A stretch of 15,499 nt of DNA from Dehalococcoidia bacterium (GTDB taxonomy: Bacteria > Chloroflexota > Dehalococcoidia > E44-bin15): contig DAOWEF010000075.1 of assembly GCA_030638665.1 (NCBI GenBank), positions 1 to 15,499 on the forward strand, read 5' to 3'. Positions 1 through 6,437 of this stretch are shown here, piece by piece. Every line of letters starts with the position of its first letter. Positions within the stretch are counted from its first letter, which is position 1. The notes beneath the pieces are model-generated. The model was given only the letters and a program-made list of their open reading frames with translations, was not told the DNA's origin and searched no databases. Made by a program: the position numbers and the translations under genes.

Positions 1-1
1 G

Positions 2-187
2 GGTCGCTTTGACCCAACAAACCCCGAGCATCTGAGCTATGCCCAGGCCTTGAACATGGAGAACTACCTGTACCTTGCCGTTCTGGGCTTTGGTGTCACC
101 CAAATGCTGATCGGCAGTGGTGTGTTTATGCTTGTCACGGCGGCTGCCCTTGGCGGAACTGGACTGGTGCTGCGTCGCAGGATATAA
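2..187 (+). CDS. C-terminal end of an unidentified membrane protein (5' partial)
   Basis: The frame is open from the window edge to a double stop (TAA TAA), so only the last 61 residues are visible. About 20 polar residues come first, then a nearly unbroken hydrophobic stretch (residues 23-57, beginning YLYLAVLGFG). The protein ends in a basic cap, LRRRI. This is one long or two short transmembrane segments; by the positive-inside rule the end of the protein would be cytoplasmic. I do not recognise the family and assign no function. The 3' end of the frame overlaps a candidate promoter for the next operon, so it is probably a separate upstream transcription unit. Confidence 0.6.
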   Translation, partial: GRFDPTNPEHLSYAQALNMENYLYLAVLGFGVTQMLIGSGVFMLVTAAALGGTGLVLRRRI

Positions 188-188
188 T
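160..188 (+). promoter_or_regulatory. Candidate sigma70-type promoter for the sulfur/threonine operon
   Basis: TGGACT (160-165, 4/6 match to TTGACA) and a perfect TATAAT (183-188) are separated by 17 bases, which predicts a start near 195. This would give a leader of about 110 bases before the PLP-enzyme gene. The -10 box overlaps the stop codon of the upstream membrane protein. It is a consensus match by eye only. I saw no riboswitch-like conserved core in the leader. Confidence 0.35.
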
Positions 189-294
189 AAGCACTGTTTC
201 GCCAACGGACTGTCTATCTGCTGGTCCTGGTTAGCCTGGTGTTCTTACATTCTCTGGAGTTAACTTCCTGCTGAGGAGGTTTGAGGCAGATGAT

Positions 295-300
295 GGAGGG
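295..300 (+). promoter_or_regulatory. Ribosome binding site that sets the start of the PLP enzyme
   Basis: GGAGGG sits 7 bases before ATG 308. A second purine-rich site (GAGGAGG, 273-279) precedes in-frame TTG 281, ATG 290 and ATG 293. The ATG at 308 is preferred because MRFETLAIHSG is the usual N-terminus of this enzyme family. Confidence 0.6.
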
Positions 301-307
301 AAATGAA

Positions 308-1447
308 ATGAGATTTGAAACATTGGCCATCCACTCTGGGAGGGAGCCAGACCCTACAACCGGTGCCCTGGCGACACCGATCTACCAGACATCGACCTTT
401 GTATTCGAGGATGTGGGGGTAACAAAGGGCTATGACTACTCGCGAACGGCAAACCCCACCAGGAAGGCACTGGAAAATTGTATTGCGGAACTCGAGGGAG
501 GGAAGGCTGGCTTCGCTTTTGCCACCGGGATGGCTGCGGAGACGACCGTCATGCACCTTCTTAAGGCAGGCGACCACGTGATTTCAGGGGATGACATCTA
601 TGGTGGCACCTATAGACTCTTTGAGAAGGTAATGAAAGACTTTGCGCTGGAGTTCACCTTCCTGAGGATGGACGATAGGGAAAGGATCGAGCAGGCGATA
701 AGGCCCAATACCAGGATGATATGGATAGAAACCCCCTCCAACCCGTTACTGAACATCGTTGATATTGAGATGGTGGTTGATATTGCCGGAAGACATAATC
801 TGATGACGGTGGCGGATAATACCTTTCCTACCCCCTATTTCCTGAGGCCCATCGAATACGGCGTCGATCTGGTGGTTCATTCCACGACCAAGTACCTTAA
901 CGGGCACTGCGATGTTGTTGGTGGGGCGGTGGTAACCACCACCGATGAATTAACCGAAAGGGTTCAGTTTCTGCTAAATGCGCTGGGGACCTGCGCCTCC
1001 CCATTCGATTGCTGGCTGGTGCTGAGGGGAATCAAGACGCTCCCAGTGAGGATGATGCGGCATGAGGAGAATGCGGCTCAGGTTGTAGCCTATCTGGAAA
1101 AACACCCCAAGGTGGAGAAGGTCTTTTATCCCGGGCTCAAATCACACCTGGGGCATGAGCTTGCGATGAGGCAGATGGGGGGATTTGGCAGCGTGGTCTC
1201 CTTCGAAATCGAGGGTGGGATTGAGGCTGTCAATTCATTTCTGAGAAGCGTCACCATCTTCTCCCTGGCAGAGTCCCTTGGCGGTGTTGACTCCCTGGTG
1301 GAGCACCCGGCCACCATGAGCCATGCCTCGATGCCGGAAGATGTGAGGAGAGGCGTAGGAATTACCGATGCTTTAATTAGACTATCTGTGGGTTTAGAAC
1401 ATGCTGATGATCTAATTGAGGATTTAGCGCAGGCATTGGAATCCTAG
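308..1447 (+). CDS. Cystathionine gamma-synthase-type PLP-dependent enzyme
   Basis: This is a Cys/Met-metabolism PLP enzyme (fold type I) of 379 residues, normal for the family. Family members join an activated homoserine to cysteine (gamma-synthase), join it to sulfide (sulfhydrylase), or cleave cystathionine (lyase). The PLP lysine is K195 in HSTTKYLNGH; the cofactor-binding aspartate is in VADNTF (D170), and WIETPSNPLL and the C-terminal LIRLSVGLE are intact. A homoserine-side role fits the neighbouring threonine synthase, since both would compete for the same activated homoserine. The NIL and ThiS-like genes downstream raise the option of a protein-thiocarboxylate sulfur donor. Synthase, lyase and sulfhydrylase cannot be separated from sequence alone, so I give no symbol. 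In-frame upstream starts exist at 281, 290 and 293. Confidence 0.9.
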   Translation: MRFETLAIHSGREPDPTTGALATPIYQTSTFVFEDVGVTKGYDYSRTANPTRKALENCIAELEGGKAGFAFATGMAAETTVMHLLKAGDHVISGDDIYGGTYRLFEKVMKDFALEFTFLRMDDRERIEQAIRPNTRMIWIETPSNPLLNIVDIEMVVDIAGRHNLMTVADNTFPTPYFLRPIEYGVDLVVHSTTKYLNGHCDVVGGAVVTTTDELTERVQFLLNALGTCASPFDCWLVLRGIKTLPVRMMRHEENAAQVVAYLEKHPKVEKVFYPGLKSHLGHELAMRQMGGFGSVVSFEIEGGIEAVNSFLRSVTIFSLAESLGGVDSLVEHPATMSHASMPEDVRRGVGITDALIRLSVGLEHADDLIEDLAQALES

Positions 1448-1477
1448 ATAGAGGTTCTAAATAAGGAGCGAAGATAA

Positions 1478-2707
1478 GTGTCCTACGTTAGAGCATTGAG
1501 CTGCCGAAAGTGCGGACGGGAGTATCCACCGGAGCCTATCAATTTGTGCGATTTCTGCTTCAGCCCGCTGGAGGTAGTCTACGACTACAAGTCCATGGCC
1601 AAAGCTGTGAGCCGAGAGAATCTCTCAAGCGGGCCAGCGAGCATGTGGCGCTATCGTGACCTGCTGCCGGTGGAAAGCGAGGTGGTGGATATCGGCACCG
1701 GCTTCACCCCTCTGGTCAAAGCCGATAACCTGGGGCGGGAGTTGGGACTGGAACAGCTCTACATCAAGAATGATTGCCTGAATCCAACATACTCTTTTAA
1801 GGATCGGGTGGTCTCGGTGGCGATCACCAAGGCGCGGGAGTTCGGATTTGAAACTGTAGCTTGTGCCTCAACAGGCAACCTCGCCGCCAGCGTGGCTGCT
1901 CATGCCGCTCAGGCAAATATGAAGTCCTATGTTTTCGTTGCCTCTGATGTGGAGCAGGGCAAGCTGGTGGGGATAGCAATCTATGACCCGGTTTTGATAG
2001 CGGTTGAGGGGAGCTATGACGATGTCAACCGCCTCTGCACTAAGGTGGCGGAAAGCTATAACTGGGGTTTCATTAATATCAACCTCCGCCCCTACTACGC
2101 CGAGGGAAGCAAGACCCTGGGGTATGAGGTGGCGGAGCAGCTGGGGTGGCGCGCCCCGGAGTGCGTGGTGGCTCCCGCCGCTTCGGGTCTCCTGTTTACC
2201 AGGATATGGAAGGGCCTGGATGAATTCTCTATGCTGGGCTTGATCGAACCGGTCAATACTCATATGTATGTCACCCAGGCTGCTGGCTCCTCGCCTATAG
2301 TCAATGCCTTTGAAGCAGGCTCTCTTCATGTACACCCGGTAAAGCCAAATACTATCGCCAAGTCTATAGCCATTGGAAACCCCGCTGATGGCTATTATGC
2401 ATTGAGGGTCGCCAGGCAGTCGGGGGGTGCCGCCTGCGCTGTCACCGACGGGGAGCTCGTCGCTGGGATGAAGCTCCTGGCTCAAACCGAAGGCATCTTT
2501 GCCGAGACAGCGGGTGGTGTGGTGGTGGCAGGGCTGAAGAAGCTGGTGGCTTCAGGAGCGATCAAGAAGGGTGAGTTAACGGTAGCCTTTATCACCGGGG
2601 CTGGACTCAAGACCCAGGAAGCGGTATCAGATGTTGTTCGGCCCCTCGTCATCAAACCCACTCTGGAGTCCTTTAAGGAGGTGCTCGGTGAACGGGTCGT
2701 GGTTTGA
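1478..2707 (+). CDS. thrC: Threonine synthase
   Basis: Converts O-phospho-L-homoserine to threonine using PLP (fold type II) in the cytoplasm. The 409-residue protein begins with a four-cysteine zinc-ribbon-like segment (C9, C12, C24, C27) typical of the archaeal/plant-like branch. The PLP lysine is K108 in NPTYSFKDR, followed by the glycine/serine-rich loop CASTGNLAAS that holds the phosphate. The start is GTG 1478, with AAGGAG (1463-1468) 9 bases upstream. It follows the cystathionine gamma-synthase-type gene by 30 bases, so the two enzymes that split phosphohomoserine or related flux between methionine and threonine are probably co-transcribed. Nothing is missing from the catalytic core. 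Confidence 0.93.
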   Translation: MSYVRALSCRKCGREYPPEPINLCDFCFSPLEVVYDYKSMAKAVSRENLSSGPASMWRYRDLLPVESEVVDIGTGFTPLVKADNLGRELGLEQLYIKNDCLNPTYSFKDRVVSVAITKAREFGFETVACASTGNLAASVAAHAAQANMKSYVFVASDVEQGKLVGIAIYDPVLIAVEGSYDDVNRLCTKVAESYNWGFININLRPYYAEGSKTLGYEVAEQLGWRAPECVVAPAASGLLFTRIWKGLDEFSMLGLIEPVNTHMYVTQAAGSSPIVNAFEAGSLHVHPVKPNTIAKSIAIGNPADGYYALRVARQSGGAACAVTDGELVAGMKLLAQTEGIFAETAGGVVVAGLKKLVASGAIKKGELTVAFITGAGLKTQEAVSDVVRPLVIKPTLESFKEVLGERVVV

Positions 2708-2755
2708 GAACATCAAATTTTAGCTGTTTTACGGAATACGCGATTGGAGGATGAG

Positions 2756-2998
2756 ATGGTAAAGCGACGAGTAATGTTTACCTTTCCCCAGGAGCTGATC
2801 GGTGAAGCTATTATCTACAACCTTGGTGTTCAGTTCAGGGTGGCAACCAACATCCGCCGCGCCGATGTATCCGAGGACAAGGGCTGGGTGGTACTGGAAC
2901 TGGAGGGGGAGGAAAAAGATATCGAGCAGGGGATCGCCTGGGTGACCGCAAAGGGGGTGAGGGTCGATCCTGTCACCGGCGACATAGTGGAGGGCTAA
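2756..2998 (+). CDS. Stand-alone NIL-domain protein
   Basis: An 80-residue protein made of a single NIL domain. This ferredoxin-like ligand-binding fold is better known at the C-terminus of the methionine transporter ATPase MetN. It is also known in NIL-ferredoxin proteins tied to homocysteine formation. The beta-strand pattern is clear: RRVMFTFPQELIGEAIIYNL, then NIRRADV, WVVLELEGEE, IEQGIAWVTAKGVRVDPV. There is no ferredoxin, transporter or membrane part. ATG 2756 is chosen because GGAGG (2746-2750) lies 5 bases upstream; a TTG at 2744 is possible. Its place between thrC and a ThiS-like carrier suggests a sensor or sulfur-transfer accessory role in methionine/homocysteine metabolism, which is inference. 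Confidence 0.85.
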   Translation: MVKRRVMFTFPQELIGEAIIYNLGVQFRVATNIRRADVSEDKGWVVLELEGEEKDIEQGIAWVTAKGVRVDPVTGDIVEG

Positions 2999-3000
2999 AT

Positions 3001-3078
3001 ATGCTGACCGAAAGCGGTCTCGTCAGATACGGACGGCAGATTTTATACCCAAGCTTCGGTGAGGAGGGGCGAAGATGA
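3001..3078 (+). pseudogene. N-terminal remnant of a ThiF/MoeB/HesA-type E1 enzyme
   Basis: A 25-codon frame starts at ATG 3001, two bases after the NIL stop, and ends at TGA 3076-3078, overlapping the ATG of the sulfur-carrier gene. Its product contains LVRYGRQILYPSFGEEG, which matches the characteristic start of ThiF/MoeB/MoeZ proteins (pattern L..RY.RQI..P.FG..GQ), the helix before the Rossmann ATP-binding domain. The remaining two hundred or more residues (GxGGLG loop, adenylation residues, zinc cysteines) are absent. The simplest reading is an internal deletion that fused the first codons to the Shine-Dalgarno region of the next gene. The short frame may still serve translational coupling. 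The call rests on a short motif in exactly the expected gene context. Confidence 0.6.
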
Positions 3079-3347
3079 GCGTCACGGTAAAGGTACCTTC
3101 GCTGCTGAGGAAGTATACCAATGGGCAAGAACTATTAAAGGTGCCGGGATACAGCCCTATGGAGTGTCTTCATAACCTGGTTGTTCAATTCCCCAGCATC
3201 AGGAAATGGCTGTATGATAAGCAGGGCGAATTGCGGCCTCATGTTTGGTTCTTGGTCAATGGGAAAAGAATCAACGCCGATGAGTTAACTAACCCGCTGA
3301 GAGACGGTGATGAGCTCTTCATTTTCCTTGTCCTTGGCGGGGGATAA
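3075..3347 (+). CDS. ThiS/MoaD-like ubiquitin-fold sulfur carrier protein
   Basis: A 90-residue beta-grasp protein whose C-terminus is LVLGGG. In this family the terminal Gly-Gly is adenylated by an E1-like enzyme and converted to a thiocarboxylate that donates sulfur. The start VTVKVPSLLRKYTNGQ and the loop VNGKRINADELTNPLRDGDEL are typical of MoaD/CysO-like carriers. GAGGAGGGG (3061-3069) precedes the ATG by 5 bases. The neighbours are amino-acid genes upstream and a cysteine desulfurase downstream, not molybdopterin or thiamine genes, so a cysteine/homocysteine carrier similar in logic to CysO or HcyS is favoured. The final GGG, rather than GG, is slightly unusual. No intact E1 is next to it. 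Confidence 0.85.
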   Translation: MSVTVKVPSLLRKYTNGQELLKVPGYSPMECLHNLVVQFPSIRKWLYDKQGELRPHVWFLVNGKRINADELTNPLRDGDELFIFLVLGGG

Positions 3348-3354
3348 AATTTGC

Positions 3355-4530
3355 ATGGTAGCCAAGAAGCGGATATACCTTGATCATGCTGCAACCACTC
3401 CCACGGATCCCGAAGTGGTAGAGGCGATGCTGCCCTATCTCAGCGATGTCTTCGGCAATCCCTCCAGCATCCACTCCTTTGGCCAGGAGGCAAAGTCGGC
3501 TGCGGAGGAGGCAAGGGATAAAATTGCTGCCCTTATAGGTGCTAGATGCGAGGAGATCGTGTTCACCGGCGGGGGAACGGAGGCGGACAATTTCGCTATC
3601 AAAGGGACTGCCTATGCCAATGAGGGCAAAGGGAACCACATCATCACCACCCCCATCGAGCACCACGCCGTCATGGAGACCTGCAAGTTCCTCCAGGGGC
3701 GAGGTTTTGAAGTAACCTCCCTTCCCGTGGATCGCTATGGCCTCGTGGATCCTCAGGATGTGAAAAAGGCGATCACCGATAAGACCATCCTGATCTCGGT
3801 GATGCATGCCAACAATGAGGTAGGGACCATAGAGCCGATAGCGGAGATCGGTGAGATCGCTCGGGAGGCAGGGATATATTTTCATACCGACGCGGTGCAA
3901 GCAGTGGGGCATATCCCGGTAAAGGTAGATGAGCTGGGCGTGGATATGCTGGCGATGTCGGCTCATAAACTCTATGGGCCCAAAGGTGTGGGAGCGCTAT
4001 ACATCAGAAAGGGCACCAAGCTCATCTCCTTCATGCATGGCGGGGAGCAGGAGCGAAGGCGGCGGGCGGGCACCGAGAACGTCCCGGCGATTGTGGGCTT
4101 GGGCAAGGCGTCGGAGATAGCGCAGCGGGAGATGGATGCCGAAGCGAAACGGCTGATTTCTCTTCGTGACAAACTGATAGAAGGTCTCATGGAGCGGATC
4201 GAGCATAGCCACCTCAATGGCCTTCCCACGCGGAGGCTGCCCAACAATATTAATGTGAGCATTGAGTTTGTCGAGGGGGAATCGATGCTGCTTAACCTAG
4301 ACCTTGAAGGGATAGCTGCCTCCACCGGCTCTGCCTGCAGTTCCAGCAGCCTGGAGCCCTCTTACGTGCTTCTGGCAATGGGGCTCTCCCACGAGCTGGC
4401 CCATGGCTCGCTCCGGTTTAGCCTGGGGCGGGAGACCACGGAGGAGGATATCGCCCGCGTCCTCGAGGTATCGCCCAGGATCATCGCCAAGCTGCGCGCA
4501 ATGTCCCCAATGTTACAGAGCGGCACATAG
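3355..4530 (+). CDS. Cysteine desulfurase (IscS/NifS type)
   Basis: Removes sulfur from L-cysteine through an enzyme persulfide, for Fe-S clusters and sulfur carriers. The 391-residue protein has the PLP lysine in MSAHKLYGPKG (K205), the PLP-stacking histidine in IEHHAV (H104), the PLP-ring aspartate in FHTDAVQ (D179) and the persulfide cysteine in STGSACSSSSLEPS (C328). That loop is long, as in group I (IscS/NifS) enzymes. ATG 3355 is preferred because it gives the normal MVAKKRIYLDHAATTP beginning; a GTG at 3307 would overlap the carrier gene by about 40 bases. Its Shine-Dalgarno is the G-run encoding the carrier's Gly tail. An IscU-type gene follows directly. IscS and NifS cannot be told apart here, so I give no symbol. 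Confidence 0.93.
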   Translation: MVAKKRIYLDHAATTPTDPEVVEAMLPYLSDVFGNPSSIHSFGQEAKSAAEEARDKIAALIGARCEEIVFTGGGTEADNFAIKGTAYANEGKGNHIITTPIEHHAVMETCKFLQGRGFEVTSLPVDRYGLVDPQDVKKAITDKTILISVMHANNEVGTIEPIAEIGEIAREAGIYFHTDAVQAVGHIPVKVDELGVDMLAMSAHKLYGPKGVGALYIRKGTKLISFMHGGEQERRRRAGTENVPAIVGLGKASEIAQREMDAEAKRLISLRDKLIEGLMERIEHSHLNGLPTRRLPNNINVSIEFVEGESMLLNLDLEGIAASTGSACSSSSLEPSYVLLAMGLSHELAHGSLRFSLGRETTEEDIARVLEVSPRIIAKLRAMSPMLQSGT

Positions 4531-4537
4531 GAGAGTA

Positions 4538-4930
4538 ATGTACAGCGAGCAGGTGATGGAGCACTTCATGAATCCCAGGAACGTAGGGGAGATAGAGAAC
4601 CCTGATGGCATCGGGCATGTAGGGAACCCGGTTTGTGGCGATATCATGGAGCTATACATAAAGGTAGAGGATGGTACCATCGTAGATGCTAAATTCAAGA
4701 CCTTTGGCTGCGGCGCGGCCATTGCCACCAGCAGCATGGTCACCGAACTGGTGAAGGGGAAGCGCGTGGCGGAGGCACTTAAGATCTCAAATCGAGCGGT
4801 GGCCGAGGCTCTGGGTGGGCTGCCACCGATTAAGATGCACTGCTCCGTCCTGGCCGAGGAGGCGCTCAAATCCGCCATCGATGATTATCTAAATAAATCC
4901 AAGCGAAGTGAAAATGAACGAACTTCCTGA
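4538..4930 (+). CDS. iscU: IscU/NifU-N-type Fe-S cluster scaffold
   Basis: A 130-residue scaffold on which Fe-S clusters are assembled from desulfurase sulfur. All ligand positions are visible: C33 and D35 in GNPVCGD, C58 in FGCGAA, and H101/C102 in IKMHCSVLAEEA. The start MYSEQVMEHFMNPRN is the family's standard N-terminus. ATG 4538 is chosen for that and for AGGAG (4529-4533), which overlaps the desulfurase stop; the open frame extends upstream only inside the desulfurase gene. There is no C-terminal NifU (Nfu) or ferredoxin domain, so it is the short scaffold form. Its end overlaps the next gene by about 17 bases, pointing to translational coupling. Confidence 0.93.
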   Translation: MYSEQVMEHFMNPRNVGEIENPDGIGHVGNPVCGDIMELYIKVEDGTIVDAKFKTFGCGAAIATSSMVTELVKGKRVAEALKISNRAVAEALGGLPPIKMHCSVLAEEALKSAIDDYLNKSKRSENERTS

Positions 4931-5981
4931 GATCGGCAAGATCTCCCCTGAAATCTTCAGTGAGTTGATATTCCCCCGCCTGGGTGCAAGGAGCGAAAGG
5001 GTGCTCGTAGGACCCCAGCATGGCGTAGACGTGGGCATCGTGGAGATTGGAGATAAGGCAGTGGCGCTGACCACAGACCCGGTGTTTATCGTCCCCGAAT
5101 ATGGATGGGAGCGGGCTGCCTGGTTTGCCATTCACATCCTGGCCTCAGATGCGGTGACCAGCGGCCTGAAACCATGCTTCATGGCTATAGACCTAAACCT
5201 CCCCATGGAGATAACCAAAAGACAGCTGGAGGTAGTCTGGGATACGATGCATCGAGAGTGCGAGAAGCTGGGTATCTCCATCGTTTGCGGTCATACCGCA
5301 AGATATGAAAACTGCCATTACCCCATGGTGGGTGGGGCCACGGTGCTCAGCGTGGGTGAGAAGGATGAATACATTACCCCCCGGATGGCAAAGGCTGGAG
5401 ACAAGATAATAATCACCAAGGGGCCAGCCATTGAGGCAACCGGCATCTTCGCCACCATGTTTCCTAAGCTTATTGAGAAGGAATTTGGGGCTGGCTTCAG
5501 CCAACGAGCACAGGAGATATTTTACAAGATGTCAGTGGTGGAGGACGCCATGACCGCAGTTAGCGTGGGGGTGAGAGATGAAGGGGTCACCGCGATGCAC
5601 GATGCCACCGAGTGCGGCATATGGGGCGGTCTCTACGAGATCGCTCAGGCTGCGGATTTAGGGGCTAGAGTGGAGAAGGAACAGATCGTGGTTGAGGACT
5701 GCGTAAGGGAGATATGCCAGTATTTTAGCATCGACCCCTATGCTGCCATCAGCGAGGGAACACTGATTATCGTCTGTCGTGAGCATAAGGCTAGGGAGGT
5801 GATCGAGGCGCTATCCCGAAAAGGGATCGCCTCATCGGTTATCGGGGAGTTGGTAAATCCAGGGCATGGCATGATCTTGGTGGAAGGGGGGAAGGAGGGG
5901 GAACTGGAACACCCCAGGGTCGATCCCTTCTGGAACGCCTTCTATGGCGCCCTTGACAAACATGCTAATACGGAGAGGTGA
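4914..5981 (+). CDS. AIR-synthase-related, HypE-like protein
   Basis: This belongs to the PurM/HypE/ThiL/SelD superfamily of ATP-dependent enzymes (COG0309-like), 355 residues. The N-terminal half carries the metal/ATP-binding region: DKAVALTTDPVFIVPEYGWE, then HILASDAVTSGLKPCFMAIDL and GHTARYE. The C-terminal half has the ITKGPAIEATGIFA and DATECGIWGG segments of HypE. True HypE ends in a conserved cysteine (PRIC-like) that carries the nitrile ligand precursor; this protein ends ALDKHANTER, so it cannot act as classical HypE. It overlaps iscU, and no hydrogenase maturation genes are in view. The substrate is unknown. ATG 4914 and GTG 4908 are both possible starts; neither has a strong Shine-Dalgarno. 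Confidence 0.85.
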   Translation: MNELPEIGKISPEIFSELIFPRLGARSERVLVGPQHGVDVGIVEIGDKAVALTTDPVFIVPEYGWERAAWFAIHILASDAVTSGLKPCFMAIDLNLPMEITKRQLEVVWDTMHRECEKLGISIVCGHTARYENCHYPMVGGATVLSVGEKDEYITPRMAKAGDKIIITKGPAIEATGIFATMFPKLIEKEFGAGFSQRAQEIFYKMSVVEDAMTAVSVGVRDEGVTAMHDATECGIWGGLYEIAQAADLGARVEKEQIVVEDCVREICQYFSIDPYAAISEGTLIIVCREHKAREVIEALSRKGIASSVIGELVNPGHGMILVEGGKEGELEHPRVDPFWNAFYGALDKHANTER

Positions 5982-5997
5982 GTGGAAGAGGCGAGTT

Positions 5998-6380
5998 ATG
6001 AGTACAGAAGAGAAAATCTTAAAATCCAGCCGAGTCACTGCTATGGTCGCGCTTCACTCGAAACCGGAGCGACCCAGCTACTGAGTGGCGAGTTACCTGA
6101 AGGAACATGGTTATCGGGTAATCCCGTGAATCTCCAAGATATAGAGATACTGGGAGAGCCTTGTTACCCTGAACTCGTCTCCATCCCTGAGCCAGAAGAT
6201 TTAGCAGGCGTCTTCCGCTGTTCTGAAGATGTGCCGGCTATTGTAGCGGAGGCGATTGGAATAGGGGCTAAGGCGGTTTGGCTGCAGGGGGGAATAAAAG
6301 GACATCCCCCACACAGCCGCCCACCGATGAGAGGCAATCGTCCCAAACCGTTGAGGGTTGATTTCCCTTTGTGGAGGTGA
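5998..6380 (+). pseudogene. Broken CoA-binding (YccU-type) protein gene
   Basis: Homology to the CoA_binding_2 family is spread over two frames. From ATG 5998 the frame gives KILKSSRVTAMVALHSKPER and PSY, then TGA (6082-6084) where the family usually has Arg, consistent with a CGA-to-TGA transition. It resumes as VASYLKEHGYRVIP. At 6124-6127 one base appears to be missing, and the other frame continues with VNLQDIEILGEPCYPEL, DVPAIVAEAIGIGAKAVWLQ and GI. Recognisable similarity stops near 6300, where the family's DRCMKVEH-type end should follow; the frame instead runs into unrelated codons until TGA 6378-6380. A gene model starting at GTG 5982 reads only the second half in frame. With a stop, a frameshift and a lost end, this is a pseudogene. 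Confidence 0.75.
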
Positions 6381-6399
6381 CCCTCTTCATATATGACCC

Positions 6400-6428
6400 T
6401 TGAAGCTTGCCTCAGCGGATGCTAAAAT
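6400..6428 (+). promoter_or_regulatory. Candidate promoter upstream of the tRNA-like sequence
   Basis: TTGAAG (6400-6405, 4/6) and TAAAAT (6423-6428, 5/6) are 17 bases apart, the ideal spacing. The expected start near 6435 is only a few bases before the tRNA-like element, so this looks like a former or current tRNA promoter. It could also supply transcription to the heme operon that begins at 6684, since no terminator is evident between. Confidence 0.4.
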
Positions 6429-6437
6429 CAGTATATG

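Noticed and set aside
191..274. In-frame continuation after the double stop of the upstream membrane protein, giving a hydrophobic stretch like another membrane segment
   Set aside because: Two consecutive stops precede it, it has no credible start codon or ribosome binding site, and short hydrophobic runs in CTG/GTC-rich DNA are common.
195..307. SAM or other riboswitch in the leader of the sulfur operon
   Set aside because: I looked for conserved riboswitch core motifs and paired stems and found none that I could support by eye.
1868..2485. A 205-codon open frame on the - strand opposite threonine synthase
   Set aside because: Antisense shadow of thrC with no family resemblance and no ribosome binding site that I can see.
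3319..3966. A 215-codon open frame on the - strand opposite the cysteine desulfurase
   Set aside because: It lies fully antisense to a well-conserved gene, has no recognisable domain, and its composition is that of the reversed complement of coding sequence.
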